Assembly (NCBI GenBank): GCA_963665165.1
Contig: OY761989.1
Span: 310,001-374,000, forward strand
Reading direction: 5' to 3'
From: G963663315 sp963665165
GTDB lineage: Bacteria; Pseudomonadota; Gammaproteobacteria; Arenicellales; Poriferihabitantaceae
Length of the DNA: 64,000 nucleotides
The first letter of the stretch is position 1. Every line of letters starts with the position of its first letter. This document shows, one piece after another, positions 35,329 through 43,350 of this stretch. The translations under genes were made by a program, and so were the position numbers. Under the pieces are notes generated by a model. It did not search any database, had not been told where the DNA came from, and saw nothing but the letters and a program-made list of their open reading frames with translations.

Positions 35329-35514
35329 AACCTGCTATCCTCGCGTAAATTCGACAATTTCATGCCATTGCCCTAGTCAATTCAAGAGAGAACGACCCGC
35401 CTTGCAAATAGAGTAGCAGCGATGCAGAACTCCACAGTCATTGTAACGATCGTTTGAAATATGTCCTTGCCTTTATCGCCGTTAGGTGGGTTGGGTGGTC
35501 AGTTTACGTGTGTA

Positions 35515-36240
35515 TCAAGCAGCCACATCGGAAACAACCTGATTATTATCAACTATCGCGTACTTATATAGCTCCTGAAAATATTCTCTGAATAGTCTGG
35601 ATATATTTTTAAGCACCACTACAAAGTCAGAAAAATGCGCATCTGATTTAAGAAGGGCGTAACTTATCTGGAAAATCATTTCCAAATGATCTTCATTAAC
35701 ATCAAATTTTACATGCGCCTTTGATCCCTTAACATGCTTGGCTGAATATTTTTCTTCCGCTTTTTTAACCACCGCCGGGGAATATTGGTCAGAGTTCCAT
35801 TCGACAAACAAGGAATACCCTAATGCCCCTAAAGGCTCACCCTTGGAAACTACTTCTGTAAGATATTCACCCATATTTTTAGTAGCTTGAAATGGCTCTA
35901 TTGAATGAACATACTCAGGAGATAAACTATGCTTCTCTATATCAGTTAGGAACATCTTATCGTGGTTCATTTCCTGGACAGTATATAATCCCCATTTTCT
36001 CGCCAAGTCATAGTCAATTTTCGATATCTGCGAGAGGGCCAAGGAGTCAATCGAGGTTGTCATTCGGATTCTTTTTACTGTTTCAATTCGATGCCGCAGG
36101 TAGTAATTTTCATCTAATCCTTGTTGCTTATCAGTTAAATGATCCGCATAATCCACAGTATCAAAATATACCTCAAGTTCAGATTTGAAGAGGTTATCTA
36201 TTTCCTTTTTAAATTCACCATATGTAATTAATAGTTTCAT
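35515..36240 (-). CDS. Candidate haem-oxygenase-like diiron protein (tentative)
   Basis: This 241-residue AT-rich gene encodes an all-helical protein I cannot place with certainty. Possible metal ligands occur in the order expected for haem-oxygenase-like diiron oxygenases: E90-x2-H93, E147 (FVEW), then H176-x3-D180 with H185 on the same helix. In known members the last group is usually H-x3-D-x2-H, so the spacing here is atypical and one ligand may differ. I use ATG 36240, with GGAAG seven bases upstream, over ATG 36246. It is last in a cluster with an N-hydroxylase, a sulfotransferase and an exporter, which fits a second N-oxidation step. Another helical fold is possible. Confidence 0.55.
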   Translation of the reverse strand: MKLLITYGEFKKEIDNLFKSELEVYFDTVDYADHLTDKQQGLDENYYLRHRIETVKRIRMTTSIDSLALSQISKIDYDLARKWGLYTVQEMNHDKMFLTDIEKHSLSPEYVHSIEPFQATKNMGEYLTEVVSKGEPLGALGYSLFVEWNSDQYSPAVVKKAEEKYSAKHVKGSKAHVKFDVNEDHLEMIFQISYALLKSDAHFSDFVVVLKNISRLFREYFQELYKYAIVDNNQVVSDVAA

Positions 36241-36271
36241 ATTCATGCTTCCGCAAAAGTGTGATTTGGGT

Positions 36272-36318
36272 GGCCGAGTCTGGAACCAAAAGAATTGCGC
36301 GCGGTCCCAGATTCGGCC
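36272..36318. promoter_or_regulatory. 16-bp imperfect inverted repeat upstream of the diiron-like gene
   Basis: The arms 36272-36287 and 36303-36318 match at 14 of 16 positions; as RNA one of the two exceptions is a G-U pair. The loop is 15 bases. The repeat lies between a 5-codon ORF with a strong Shine-Dalgarno and the start of the diiron-like gene, where an attenuator or a regulator site would be placed. Confidence 0.5.
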
Positions 36319-36327
36319 TATTCAAAA

Positions 36328-36345
36328 CTATTTAATGATATCCAT
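36328..36345 (-). CDS. Putative 5-codon leader ORF (MDIIK)
   Basis: On the minus strand GGAGG (36351-36355) sits exactly five bases before ATG 36345. The frame reads MDIIK and stops at TAG. This is the best Shine-Dalgarno in the cluster, yet the ORF is tiny and followed by a long hairpin. It could be a leader peptide controlling the next gene, or the scar of a longer, now broken small ORF. Confidence 0.4.
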   Translation of the reverse strand: MDIIK

Positions 36346-36378
36346 TTTCGCCTCCAATTTGATTAGGGTTGATAGTAT

Positions 36379-36398
36379 ATAGCTCGGTAACGAGCTAT
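36379..36398. other. 8-bp hairpin at the end of the EamA gene
   Basis: ATAGCTCG and CGAGCTAT form a perfect 8-bp stem with a four-base loop across the EamA stop codon. It has no T-run. It could slow or partly end transcription before the leader ORF. Confidence 0.35.
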
Positions 36399-37273
36399 GT
36401 TCGAAATCGTCCGGATACGCAAAGATATATCCCCGCAAATATGAATATCGATGCGACTGCCAACTCGATCGACAAAACCTCGTTGGCAAAAACAACGCCG
36501 AATACCAGAGCGACCAAAGGAATCAGGTAATTGTTCATCGTGAAGTAAGTGGCTCCCTTGGCAGCGATTAAACCGTACATGATTACAAACGGAATAGCTG
36601 TGCTGACAATCCCGAGCGCAATCGTTGCGTACCAGGATTGGGGGCTAAACCCGGAATAATCCGGGTTTTCAAAAATAACAGCGGGTATCAGAACTATGGT
36701 AGCCACTGTAGTCACTGCAGCTGCAATCACCTCCGGTTTTATGTCTTTTACCTTTTTCGCAAAAATCGTAGATGCCGCATAAGCTGCCGCAGCAAGCAAC
36801 ACCGCAAAAACAGCCGTAATATTGTCTATGTTTTGTATCGATATTTCCGGGTAGTAAATAAACGCCAGTCCAATTAAACCGGAGACAACACCCAGTATTC
36901 CGACTTTATCGATGACTTCGTCTTTTGCAAAAAAGAAAGCCAGTATGAAAACAAACATCGGCACCATTCCGATCAGCAGGCCCGCAAGCCCACTATCAAT
37001 TGATTTCTCCGCATACGATACAAGGGAAAATGGAATAACATTTCCAACAACTCCCATCACTATAACAATGCACCAGGATTTAAGGTCGCCGCCTGGCTTG
37101 ATCTGACGAATTAACAGGTATGCGATCAAGACCAGCGCGGCAATGCCGACCCGTAAGAAGACCAAGGTGAAAACAGGTATCGATTCCACTCCAAATTTGA
37201 TGAACAAAAAGGATGCACCCCGGCAAACGGCGACCACGACAATCAGCAGAATGGGTATCAGCACAGGGTACAT
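36395..37273 (-). CDS. EamA/DMT-family transporter in the AT-rich cluster
   Basis: The 292-residue protein has about ten transmembrane segments in two EamA repeats, with RGASFLFIKFGVESIPVF in the first and STAIPFVIMYGLIAAKGATY in the second. The start overlaps the monooxygenase gene by 16 bases, so the two are translated together and it probably exports or protects against the cluster product. Composition is AT-rich like its neighbours and unlike the EamA gene at 25.2 kb, to which it is not closely similar. Confidence 0.88.
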   Translation of the reverse strand: MYPVLIPILLIVVVAVCRGASFLFIKFGVESIPVFTLVFLRVGIAALVLIAYLLIRQIKPGGDLKSWCIVIVMGVVGNVIPFSLVSYAEKSIDSGLAGLLIGMVPMFVFILAFFFAKDEVIDKVGILGVVSGLIGLAFIYYPEISIQNIDNITAVFAVLLAAAAYAASTIFAKKVKDIKPEVIAAAVTTVATIVLIPAVIFENPDYSGFSPQSWYATIALGIVSTAIPFVIMYGLIAAKGATYFTMNNYLIPLVALVFGVVFANEVLSIELAVASIFIFAGIYLCVSGRFRT

Positions 37274-38400
37274 TTTTTAAAGACTCTCTCCAGATTTTCC
37301 CAGACCATAAATCGGTCAATATCTGGTACGGAGAATGCCTCTCTCCCGCAAATGCTATTTAATATTATCGAATTTCTCCAAGGCGACATCCCCAAATTTG
37401 GTTCAGCTATCCCATTAGCCAGCTTTGACATTCCTTGTAGATAAATCTTGTTTTTACAAAGATATTCAGACTTCAAGGAAAAGTCGTCATTTATCTCAAA
37501 TTTAGTTGTTGAGATTTCTAAATTCATCAATACTTCTTCAAGCAGCCCGGGAAGTTGAATAGTTTGACCGAGAGACAAAATAACGGTATCTGCACTGAGA
37601 TTCTCTGTGCAATTATTGGAGAGATGAGAAAATTCAAGATTCCATCCTTCTTCCGTTTGATTAAGCTTAGACAGTTGCCGATCAGGTGCGATGTAAAACC
37701 TGTTTTGCTGCTGATCAATATAAACCCTTTTATAGAGTTCTTTATATACTTCGCTGAGTATTCCAAGCGAAATTCCATCACTAGCTAATTTTTGTGATTC
37801 GACTTTCCGTCTACGAATATTTTCAGCGCTTGTTTGTCCACCACCAATTAACACCACGACACCTTTCAAGTTATCAGGAAAAGAATGTAAGTACTGTCGT
37901 GCCATTATCAGATTTTCACTATTTGTATCACCGACAACGAGGTTGGGAACCGATTCCTTTTGACCTGTTCCTATCACTATGTGCTCTGAATAAAAATCAC
38001 CTTTATCTGTATACACACGGTATTTTTGACCATCATAGTTAATGTGGTTAACTGCACAGGAGTAATGGACATTATCAAGTGACTCCGATACCCATTTCAT
38101 GTAAAGGGCATATTCTTTTCGTTGTATATACTCATAATCAGCATTCAGAAACTTATATATACTCCTTTTCTGGTGCAGATAATTTATAAAACTGTATTTA
38201 CTTCGTGGTGATGCGAGTGTGACAAGGTCTTTGATGAACGATGTCTGAAGCTTTGCAAATTCGAATAGCAAGCCACTATGCCAAAGATCATCAACTGGCC
38301 GTTTCTCCAAAAATATTCCTTTTTCTTCTGACAATTCCTCTGAGAGAGCGGCAAGACCAAGGTTGAAAGGACCAAGACCAAGACCAATAAATTTGTACAT
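37258..38400 (-). CDS. IucD/SidA-type N-hydroxylating flavin monooxygenase
   Basis: These enzymes use FAD, NADPH and O2 to hydroxylate a primary amine, usually the side chain of lysine or ornithine. The FAD motif GLGLGPFNLGLA is at residues 6-17. The substrate-loop signature LQTSFIKDLVTLASP is at about 51-65, followed by YSFINYL. The NADPH motif GGGQTSAE is at 186-193, and LSLGQT stands for the ATGY-type motif. At 380 residues it is shorter than most family members (about 430-450). No siderophore synthetase is nearby, so a role other than siderophore synthesis is likely. It follows the sulfotransferase by 27 bases. Confidence 0.85.
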   Translation of the reverse strand: MYKFIGLGLGPFNLGLAALSEELSEEKGIFLEKRPVDDLWHSGLLFEFAKLQTSFIKDLVTLASPRSKYSFINYLHQKRSIYKFLNADYEYIQRKEYALYMKWVSESLDNVHYSCAVNHINYDGQKYRVYTDKGDFYSEHIVIGTGQKESVPNLVVGDTNSENLIMARQYLHSFPDNLKGVVVLIGGGQTSAENIRRRKVESQKLASDGISLGILSEVYKELYKRVYIDQQQNRFYIAPDRQLSKLNQTEEGWNLEFSHLSNNCTENLSADTVILSLGQTIQLPGLLEEVLMNLEISTTKFEINDDFSLKSEYLCKNKIYLQGMSKLANGIAEPNLGMSPWRNSIILNSICGREAFSVPDIDRFMVWENLERVFKKCTLC

Positions 38401-38427
38401 TATTTCCCTATCAATAATGATAATGAG

Positions 38428-39390
38428 TTATGAATAGTCAATCTGGTATTTATCAAGCAATTGGCGGTTAGTATCTGAGTAAAATTCTCTCACCTTCTCC
38501 CTAAGTGAATTAGGCAGCTTGTATTTGTTTTTCTCCTGTTTAACTAGTAAACAGTTATAAATACCGTCAATTGATTTTTTTAATGTATCATTTTTGATAA
38601 TATGGAAATTGCTATGGTACTTGCTCAGTTGAGAGTATCGTTCTGGGTCTTCCTTAAATATTTTTCGCCCGAGTCTCTGAATAAAAGGTAGCCGTACCTC
38701 ATATGAACACATATATGCTTTAAAGTCATAGTTTGTGTAGACCTTTGGATTGATATCTAAAAATTTGCATATCTTGATCATTACACCAAGCGGGTCGGTT
38801 GAAATCTGTTCCAATGTTCCAACGTAGACATTATCCGTCCCTACCGCATTTCTCCACCGCGTTATGTGGCTTTCATAACACCCCATCTCTAATTCCAAAT
38901 TAAAGATTTCCTTGAAGAAATCTTTCTCGATTCTGTCCAGGTATTTGCGTTTTTTATCGCCGTTATCAAATAAAGAAGATACAAAATCTTCGTATGATGA
39001 CTCAGGATATTCTTGATATACATTTTTGAAATATCGAAAACTGGATAGCAATCTATCGGCGGGGTTTCTGATAGTAAATATCACTTTCGAACCGCTTTCC
39101 TTTGCATACTCCATTGCTCTGTTTTGGGAATAATAGCAGGGAGTTGCATCAAGATAATATTTTTCCCCACGACTATGGAGGTACAGGCCGGAAATATCTC
39201 CCTGCGACCCATCATCCTTCGATTGAAGAACCTTACTCATCGAATAAAAAGGAGACCCCGGATCAACATAATGATAAAGCTCTTTGGCAAATGGTACGCA
39301 TACATCACGGTGCTCGGATAAATATTTGGACAATGATGTTGTCCCACATTTGTAGAACCCTGCTATTAACAGATTCGGAGAAGTTTTCAT
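38428..39390 (-). CDS. PAPS-dependent sulfotransferase
   Basis: The 320-residue protein carries the 5'-phosphosulfate loop FYKCGTTS at residues 12-19 and the 3'-phosphate motif RNPADRLLSSF at about 108-118. It would transfer sulfate from PAPS to a hydroxyl or amine of an unknown acceptor. The gene is strongly AT-rich. Its ATG overlaps the stop of the preceding ArsR-like fragment (ATGA), and the N-hydroxylase follows, so an N-hydroxyl or other small-molecule acceptor is plausible. No PAPS synthesis genes are in the window. Confidence 0.85.
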   Translation of the reverse strand: MKTSPNLLIAGFYKCGTTSLSKYLSEHRDVCVPFAKELYHYVDPGSPFYSMSKVLQSKDDGSQGDISGLYLHSRGEKYYLDATPCYYSQNRAMEYAKESGSKVIFTIRNPADRLLSSFRYFKNVYQEYPESSYEDFVSSLFDNGDKKRKYLDRIEKDFFKEIFNLELEMGCYESHITRWRNAVGTDNVYVGTLEQISTDPLGVMIKICKFLDINPKVYTNYDFKAYMCSYEVRLPFIQRLGRKIFKEDPERYSQLSKYHSNFHIIKNDTLKKSIDGIYNCLLVKQEKNKYKLPNSLREKVREFYSDTNRQLLDKYQIDYS

Positions 39391-39668
39391 GGTTTTATGA
39401 TTTTGTCAGCACTTACCTTGTAACCTCGGGCATCAGGTTTTATATACGAAGTATCCTTACGACCACGGTATTCAAACCTTCTGACATCGACAGCATCGTG
39501 AAAAAATGATGGGTTGAACTTCAACGTATCAACAAAAAATGATATCCCTGACCGGGTTATGGCAACTGAACGGTCATTCCGGGATTGGATAATGAATTTC
39601 TGCTCAACCAGCTTTTCAGCAATCTCGGCGCCGAGCGCGCCTGCAACGTGCGGGAAAGTATTTTGCAA
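39387..39668 (-). pseudogene. Truncated ArsR-like regulator fragment at the cluster boundary
   Basis: The frame of 93 codons begins at a TTG with a stop directly upstream. Residues 7-45 (PHVAGALGAEIAEKL, then VAITRSGISFF) match the C-terminal module of ArsR-type winged-helix repressors, normally preceded by a Cys-containing segment and a DNA-binding domain; both are missing. The first part is GC-rich like the chromosome and the last part AT-rich like the cluster. The original regulator may thus have been cut by the insertion and joined to foreign sequence. The overlap with the sulfotransferase start could still couple translation. Confidence 0.5.
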
Positions 39669-39835
39669 TTATTTTCGTTTCGGCTGATATCGAAATATGC
39701 TGTACAACTGGAAAGGGCTATTAAACAGGCAGCGCGACCCTGCGTTTCGAGGGACAGTAGACAGCCAGTGGATCAGTCGGATGAGCTGACACTAAAGTCA
39801 AGGAGTCGGCGGGCGAGAATAACGCAAAATACCGT

Positions 39836-40405
39836 TCAGGCCGCCAGGTCCAGGAACATCCGTACAAAACGCCAGGTCAGCCCCCACAATACCCGCTGCC
39901 CATCGAGGCGGATCGCCGGCCAGGCGCCGTCTGTATATCCGGGCTGATAGTCGATCCGGTTCCGGTCATCCATCAAATGTGAGACCGGCACCCAGAAACT
40001 GTCTTCCACTTCACTGCTGTTGCTTGTCGGTTCCGTACCCTCCATACCGAACACAAAACAGCTGATCACCAATGGCAGTTCCCGGTTTTTGTTTCTGCCC
40101 TGCTGGTCATGGAGCCGGCCCAACAGGTTCCGGCGCGACAATTCAAGACCCACCTCCTCTTCGGTTTCCCGGCAGGCGGTCGCAAACGGACTGGCGTCCC
40201 CTGATTCCCGATTCCCTCCCGGAAACGCGATTTGACCGGACCAGGGATCATTTTCATGTTTTGCCCTCTCGATAAAAAACATTTTCGGGTCTGAGGCAAG
40301 GTCGCACAGGATCAATGCGACCGCCGCCTGTTTTTTCCCTGCAACCGGAATGAGTTCGGCGCGGCAGGCCCGGATGCGTTGCTGGATATCAGGGACTAAA
40401 ACCAT
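39836..40405 (-). CDS. NUDIX hydrolase, CoA pyrophosphatase-like
   Basis: The 189-residue protein has the NUDIX box centred on CRETEEEVGLEL, preceded by IAFPGGNRES, and the CoA-pyrophosphatase-type lead-in FIERAKHENDPWSGQ. NudL-like enzymes cleave CoA and its derivatives to phosphopantetheine and 3',5'-ADP. It lies directly beyond the AT-rich cluster and has native GC content. It is divergent from the 2-hydroxyacid dehydrogenase gene. Confidence 0.87.
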   Translation of the reverse strand: MVLVPDIQQRIRACRAELIPVAGKKQAAVALILCDLASDPKMFFIERAKHENDPWSGQIAFPGGNRESGDASPFATACRETEEEVGLELSRRNLLGRLHDQQGRNKNRELPLVISCFVFGMEGTEPTSNSSEVEDSFWVPVSHLMDDRNRIDYQPGYTDGAWPAIRLDGQRVLWGLTWRFVRMFLDLAA

Positions 40406-40529
40406 GTACGAGGGTCGCTGGAAACCTGCCGGACATCAATCGTCCGGCGATAGTGGAAAAGAAAGGTCTATTTTATATTCTTGTTTCCGTGTAATGTAAT
40501 CCGATCAACCTCCCAGGAAACGATTAACC

Positions 40530-41489
40530 ATGAAAGGCGTGATTCTCGATAAAAGCTCATTCGACAAAAACGACATTGCCCTGGTCGGGCTCGAAATCTC
40601 CGGGATTGAATGGACCAGTTATCCGGCCACCCGCGCCGGGCAGACCCTGGAGCGGACAAGCCCTCATCAAATCGTGATCACCAACAAGGTTGTGCTGGAT
40701 CGCGAGCTATTGAGCCGCTGCCCGAATCTGGAATTGATCCTGATTGCGGCAACCGGCACCGACAATGTCGCTCTCGACGCCTGCCGCGAGCAGGGCATCG
40801 TGGTCTGTAACGTCCGTCACTACGCAACCCCGGCTGTCGCGCAACATACCATCGCACTGATCCTGAACCTGCTTACCAGCCAGACCCGGTATCTCCATGA
40901 TGTGCAACAGGGAAACTGGAGCGGCAGCGATGTGTTCTGCCTGCTGGACCACCCGATTCGCGAAGCCAGCGACAAAACACTGGGGATCATCGGTTACGGC
41001 ACGCTGGGCCGGAAGGTGGCGGCAATCGCCGAGGCGCTGGACATGCAGGTATTGCTGTGCCAGAGACCCGGGTCGGAAGGCGCGCCTGAAGCTGGCCGTG
41101 TGCGCTTCGATGAATTGCTCGAACGCTCGGACATCATATCGCTTCACTGCCCCCTGAATGCCGACACGCATCATCTGTTCGACGACCAAGCGTTCAGAAA
41201 AATGAAGAAATCCGCGATCCTTGTGAATACCGCGCGAGGCGCCATCATTGATTCCGCCGCGCTGGCCGATGCGCTCGAAAACGGTGAAATAGCGGGAGCC
41301 GGTATTGACGTACTGGACATTGAGCCGCCGCCGCCCGATCATCCACTGTTGCAAATCCGCCGGCCCAACCTGTTGATTACCCCTCACAATGCCTGGGGAT
41401 CCAGGGAAACCAGGCAACGACTGGTTGACGCCTTGTCGGCAAACCTGGTCGGATGGCTGAACGGTCGCCCGGTCAATGTGGTCAGTTAA
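40530..41489 (+). CDS. D-2-hydroxyacid dehydrogenase, glycerate dehydrogenase-like
   Basis: The 319-residue protein has the NAD-binding motif IIGYGTLGRKVA near residues 150-161 and the family catalytic set: Arg in VNTARGAIID, Glu in DVLDIEPP and His in ITPHNAWGS. It most resembles HprA-type hydroxypyruvate/glycerate dehydrogenases; the exact substrate is not certain. The start follows an upstream Shine-Dalgarno (CCAGGAAACG). A long minus-strand frame across it is a shadow. Confidence 0.88.
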   Translation: MKGVILDKSSFDKNDIALVGLEISGIEWTSYPATRAGQTLERTSPHQIVITNKVVLDRELLSRCPNLELILIAATGTDNVALDACREQGIVVCNVRHYATPAVAQHTIALILNLLTSQTRYLHDVQQGNWSGSDVFCLLDHPIREASDKTLGIIGYGTLGRKVAAIAEALDMQVLLCQRPGSEGAPEAGRVRFDELLERSDIISLHCPLNADTHHLFDDQAFRKMKKSAILVNTARGAIIDSAALADALENGEIAGAGIDVLDIEPPPPDHPLLQIRRPNLLITPHNAWGSRETRQRLVDALSANLVGWLNGRPVNVVS

Positions 41490-41503
41490 GCCGGACAGAC
41501 GGA

Positions 41504-42658
41504 ATGGATACGACTGGGGACGCCATTCCGCTCTCCCTTTATATTCATTTTCCCTGGTGCGTCAAAAAGTGCCCCTATTGCGACTTCAACTCGCACACGT
41601 TTTCAGGAGATTTCCCGGAACAACGCTATATAGAAAGCCTGAAAGCCGATTTCGATACCGATGTTCGCCGGTTGAATCCGGCGCGCAGGCTCAGTTCGAT
41701 TTTTCTGGGAGGCGGCACCCCCAGCCTGTTCCGGGGAAAGTCGATTGCGTCCCTGCTTGAATTCGTCGGGCAAAAAATCGAATTCGAACCGGATATGGAA
41801 ATCACCCTGGAAGCCAATCCGGGGACACTGGAATACGACCGGTTTGAAACTTATCTCGAAGCCGGGGTCAATCGCCTGTCGATCGGCGCCCAGAGTTTCA
41901 ACAATCGACACCTGGATATCCTGGGTAGAATTCACAACGCCGAAGCGGCTGACCGCGCGGTCACCCATGCCAGGCGGGCGGGTTTCACCAACCTCAACCT
42001 CGACATCATGTTCGGCCTGCCCGGACAGACACCGGCCATGGCGCTGGATGACTGTGACCGGGCCGTGGACCACTCACCGGAACATTTGTCGCTTTATCAA
42101 CTGACTCTGGAACCGAACACCTGGTTCCATCGAAATCCGCCTGACTTGCCGGACGAAGATGTGCGCGCAGATATGCAGGATGCCATCGCGAACCGACTGG
42201 ATCAAAGCGGTTATACGCGCTATGAGGTGTCCGCTTACGCCAAACCGGGCAGACAATGCGTCCACAACCTGAATTACTGGCAATTTGGCGACTACCTGGG
42301 TATCGGCGCCGGCGCTCACTCCAAAGTGACGGACCGCGACGGCATCACCCGCGCATGGAAACAGAAAAGACCGGAGACCTACATGTCCTCCGTCAACGCC
42401 GGAAAACCCTGGCGTTATCCGGCAAGGGTGGCGCGGGACGACATTCTGTTCGAATGTCTGTTAAATGCGTTGAGACTCAAAAACGGTATTGATGTTAATA
42501 TGTTGGAACTTCGAACCGGATTGTGCATGGAAACGGCCGCGCATGCGCTGGACGGACCGATTTCACAGGGCCTGTTGCAAATATCCGGCAACCGGCTTCG
42601 ATGCACGGAAAAAGGATATCGATTTATCGACGAAATTCTGCAACAACTGCTGGCTTGA
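41504..42658 (+). CDS. hemW: Radical-SAM haem chaperone HemW
   Basis: The 384-residue protein begins with PLSLYIHFPWC and carries the cluster motif C19-x3-C23-x2-C26 (CVKKCPYC), then IFLGGGTPSL. The C-terminal HemN-like domain ends in the expected region. HemW inserts haem into proteins rather than oxidising coproporphyrinogen. I chose ATG 41504; the longer reading extends back into the dehydrogenase gene. Confidence 0.93.
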   Translation: MDTTGDAIPLSLYIHFPWCVKKCPYCDFNSHTFSGDFPEQRYIESLKADFDTDVRRLNPARRLSSIFLGGGTPSLFRGKSIASLLEFVGQKIEFEPDMEITLEANPGTLEYDRFETYLEAGVNRLSIGAQSFNNRHLDILGRIHNAEAADRAVTHARRAGFTNLNLDIMFGLPGQTPAMALDDCDRAVDHSPEHLSLYQLTLEPNTWFHRNPPDLPDEDVRADMQDAIANRLDQSGYTRYEVSAYAKPGRQCVHNLNYWQFGDYLGIGAGAHSKVTDRDGITRAWKQKRPETYMSSVNAGKPWRYPARVARDDILFECLLNALRLKNGIDVNMLELRTGLCMETAAHALDGPISQGLLQISGNRLRCTEKGYRFIDEILQQLLA

Positions 42659-42726
42659 GACAACAGAAACACGGCCTGACTGTGTTATCTTTGCGCCTTG
42701 CCCTTGAAGTCCGGGAACATTCCGCG

Positions 42727-43344
42727 TTGCCTGTACGTATTTTATTGCTGTTTTTATTTTTGGCTGTCCCGCCTGCGGCCATCGCAGACGGGCAGACATG
42801 GGACGTATCCGGTCTGATGCATCGGTTTTCCGGAATCGTACATGCAAAACTGGTTTTCAGGGAAACCAGGAACTCGGCTTTCATCGTAACCGACCTCGTT
42901 ACAACCGGGAGTATCGAGTACCGCCGACCGGACTATATCGAGAAAAATGTCGTATCGCCGATTGCAGAAAAAATCGTAATCGCCGGTGATTACGTGTCGA
43001 TAGAAAAAGTCGTTCACCAGAGAAAAGGCGAGGATGTGGTGCAAATCCAGAAATACCCGGTACAATCCCATCCGGTTCTGGCAACCGCAGTTGCAAGTCT
43101 CCGGGCAATACTGGATGGAGACGAGACCCTGATCAGACAAGACTTTGAAATCGAACTGGAAGGCAGTCGCGCCGACTGGCAACTCAATCTCATTCCGGAT
43201 AATCCGGAAATCCTGAAATACTTTGACCGGATAACGCTCCATGGCAGCGATGCCCGCATTCGGAAAATAGTCTCGGTCCTGGCCGATGGGGACCAATCCA
43301 TGCTTGAGTTGACCTACCAGCTTCTGCAACCAACCAACCCATGA
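42727..43344 (+). CDS. LolA-like outer-membrane lipoprotein/lipid carrier
   Basis: From TTG 42727 the protein has a clean signal peptide (LPVRILLLFLFLAVPPAAIADG). A LolA-like beta fold of about 180 residues follows, with FRETRNSAFIVTDLVTTGSIEYRRPDYIEKNV, split here as FRETRNS and SIEYRRPDYIEK for clarity. CGGGAAC precedes the start; no ATG lies in the right place. It is six bases from the MMPL exporter gene. Such LolA/MMPL pairs typically move a specific lipid across the periplasm, and differ from the housekeeping LolA. Confidence 0.8.
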   Translation: MPVRILLLFLFLAVPPAAIADGQTWDVSGLMHRFSGIVHAKLVFRETRNSAFIVTDLVTTGSIEYRRPDYIEKNVVSPIAEKIVIAGDYVSIEKVVHQRKGEDVVQIQKYPVQSHPVLATAVASLRAILDGDETLIRQDFEIELEGSRADWQLNLIPDNPEILKYFDRITLHGSDARIRKIVSVLADGDQSMLELTYQLLQPTNP

Positions 43345-43350
43345 ACGGCT

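Noticed and set aside
37258..38400. Assignment of the N-hydroxylase to a siderophore pathway
   Set aside because: No synthetase, acyltransferase or receptor gene is nearby, so I kept the family call and left the product open.
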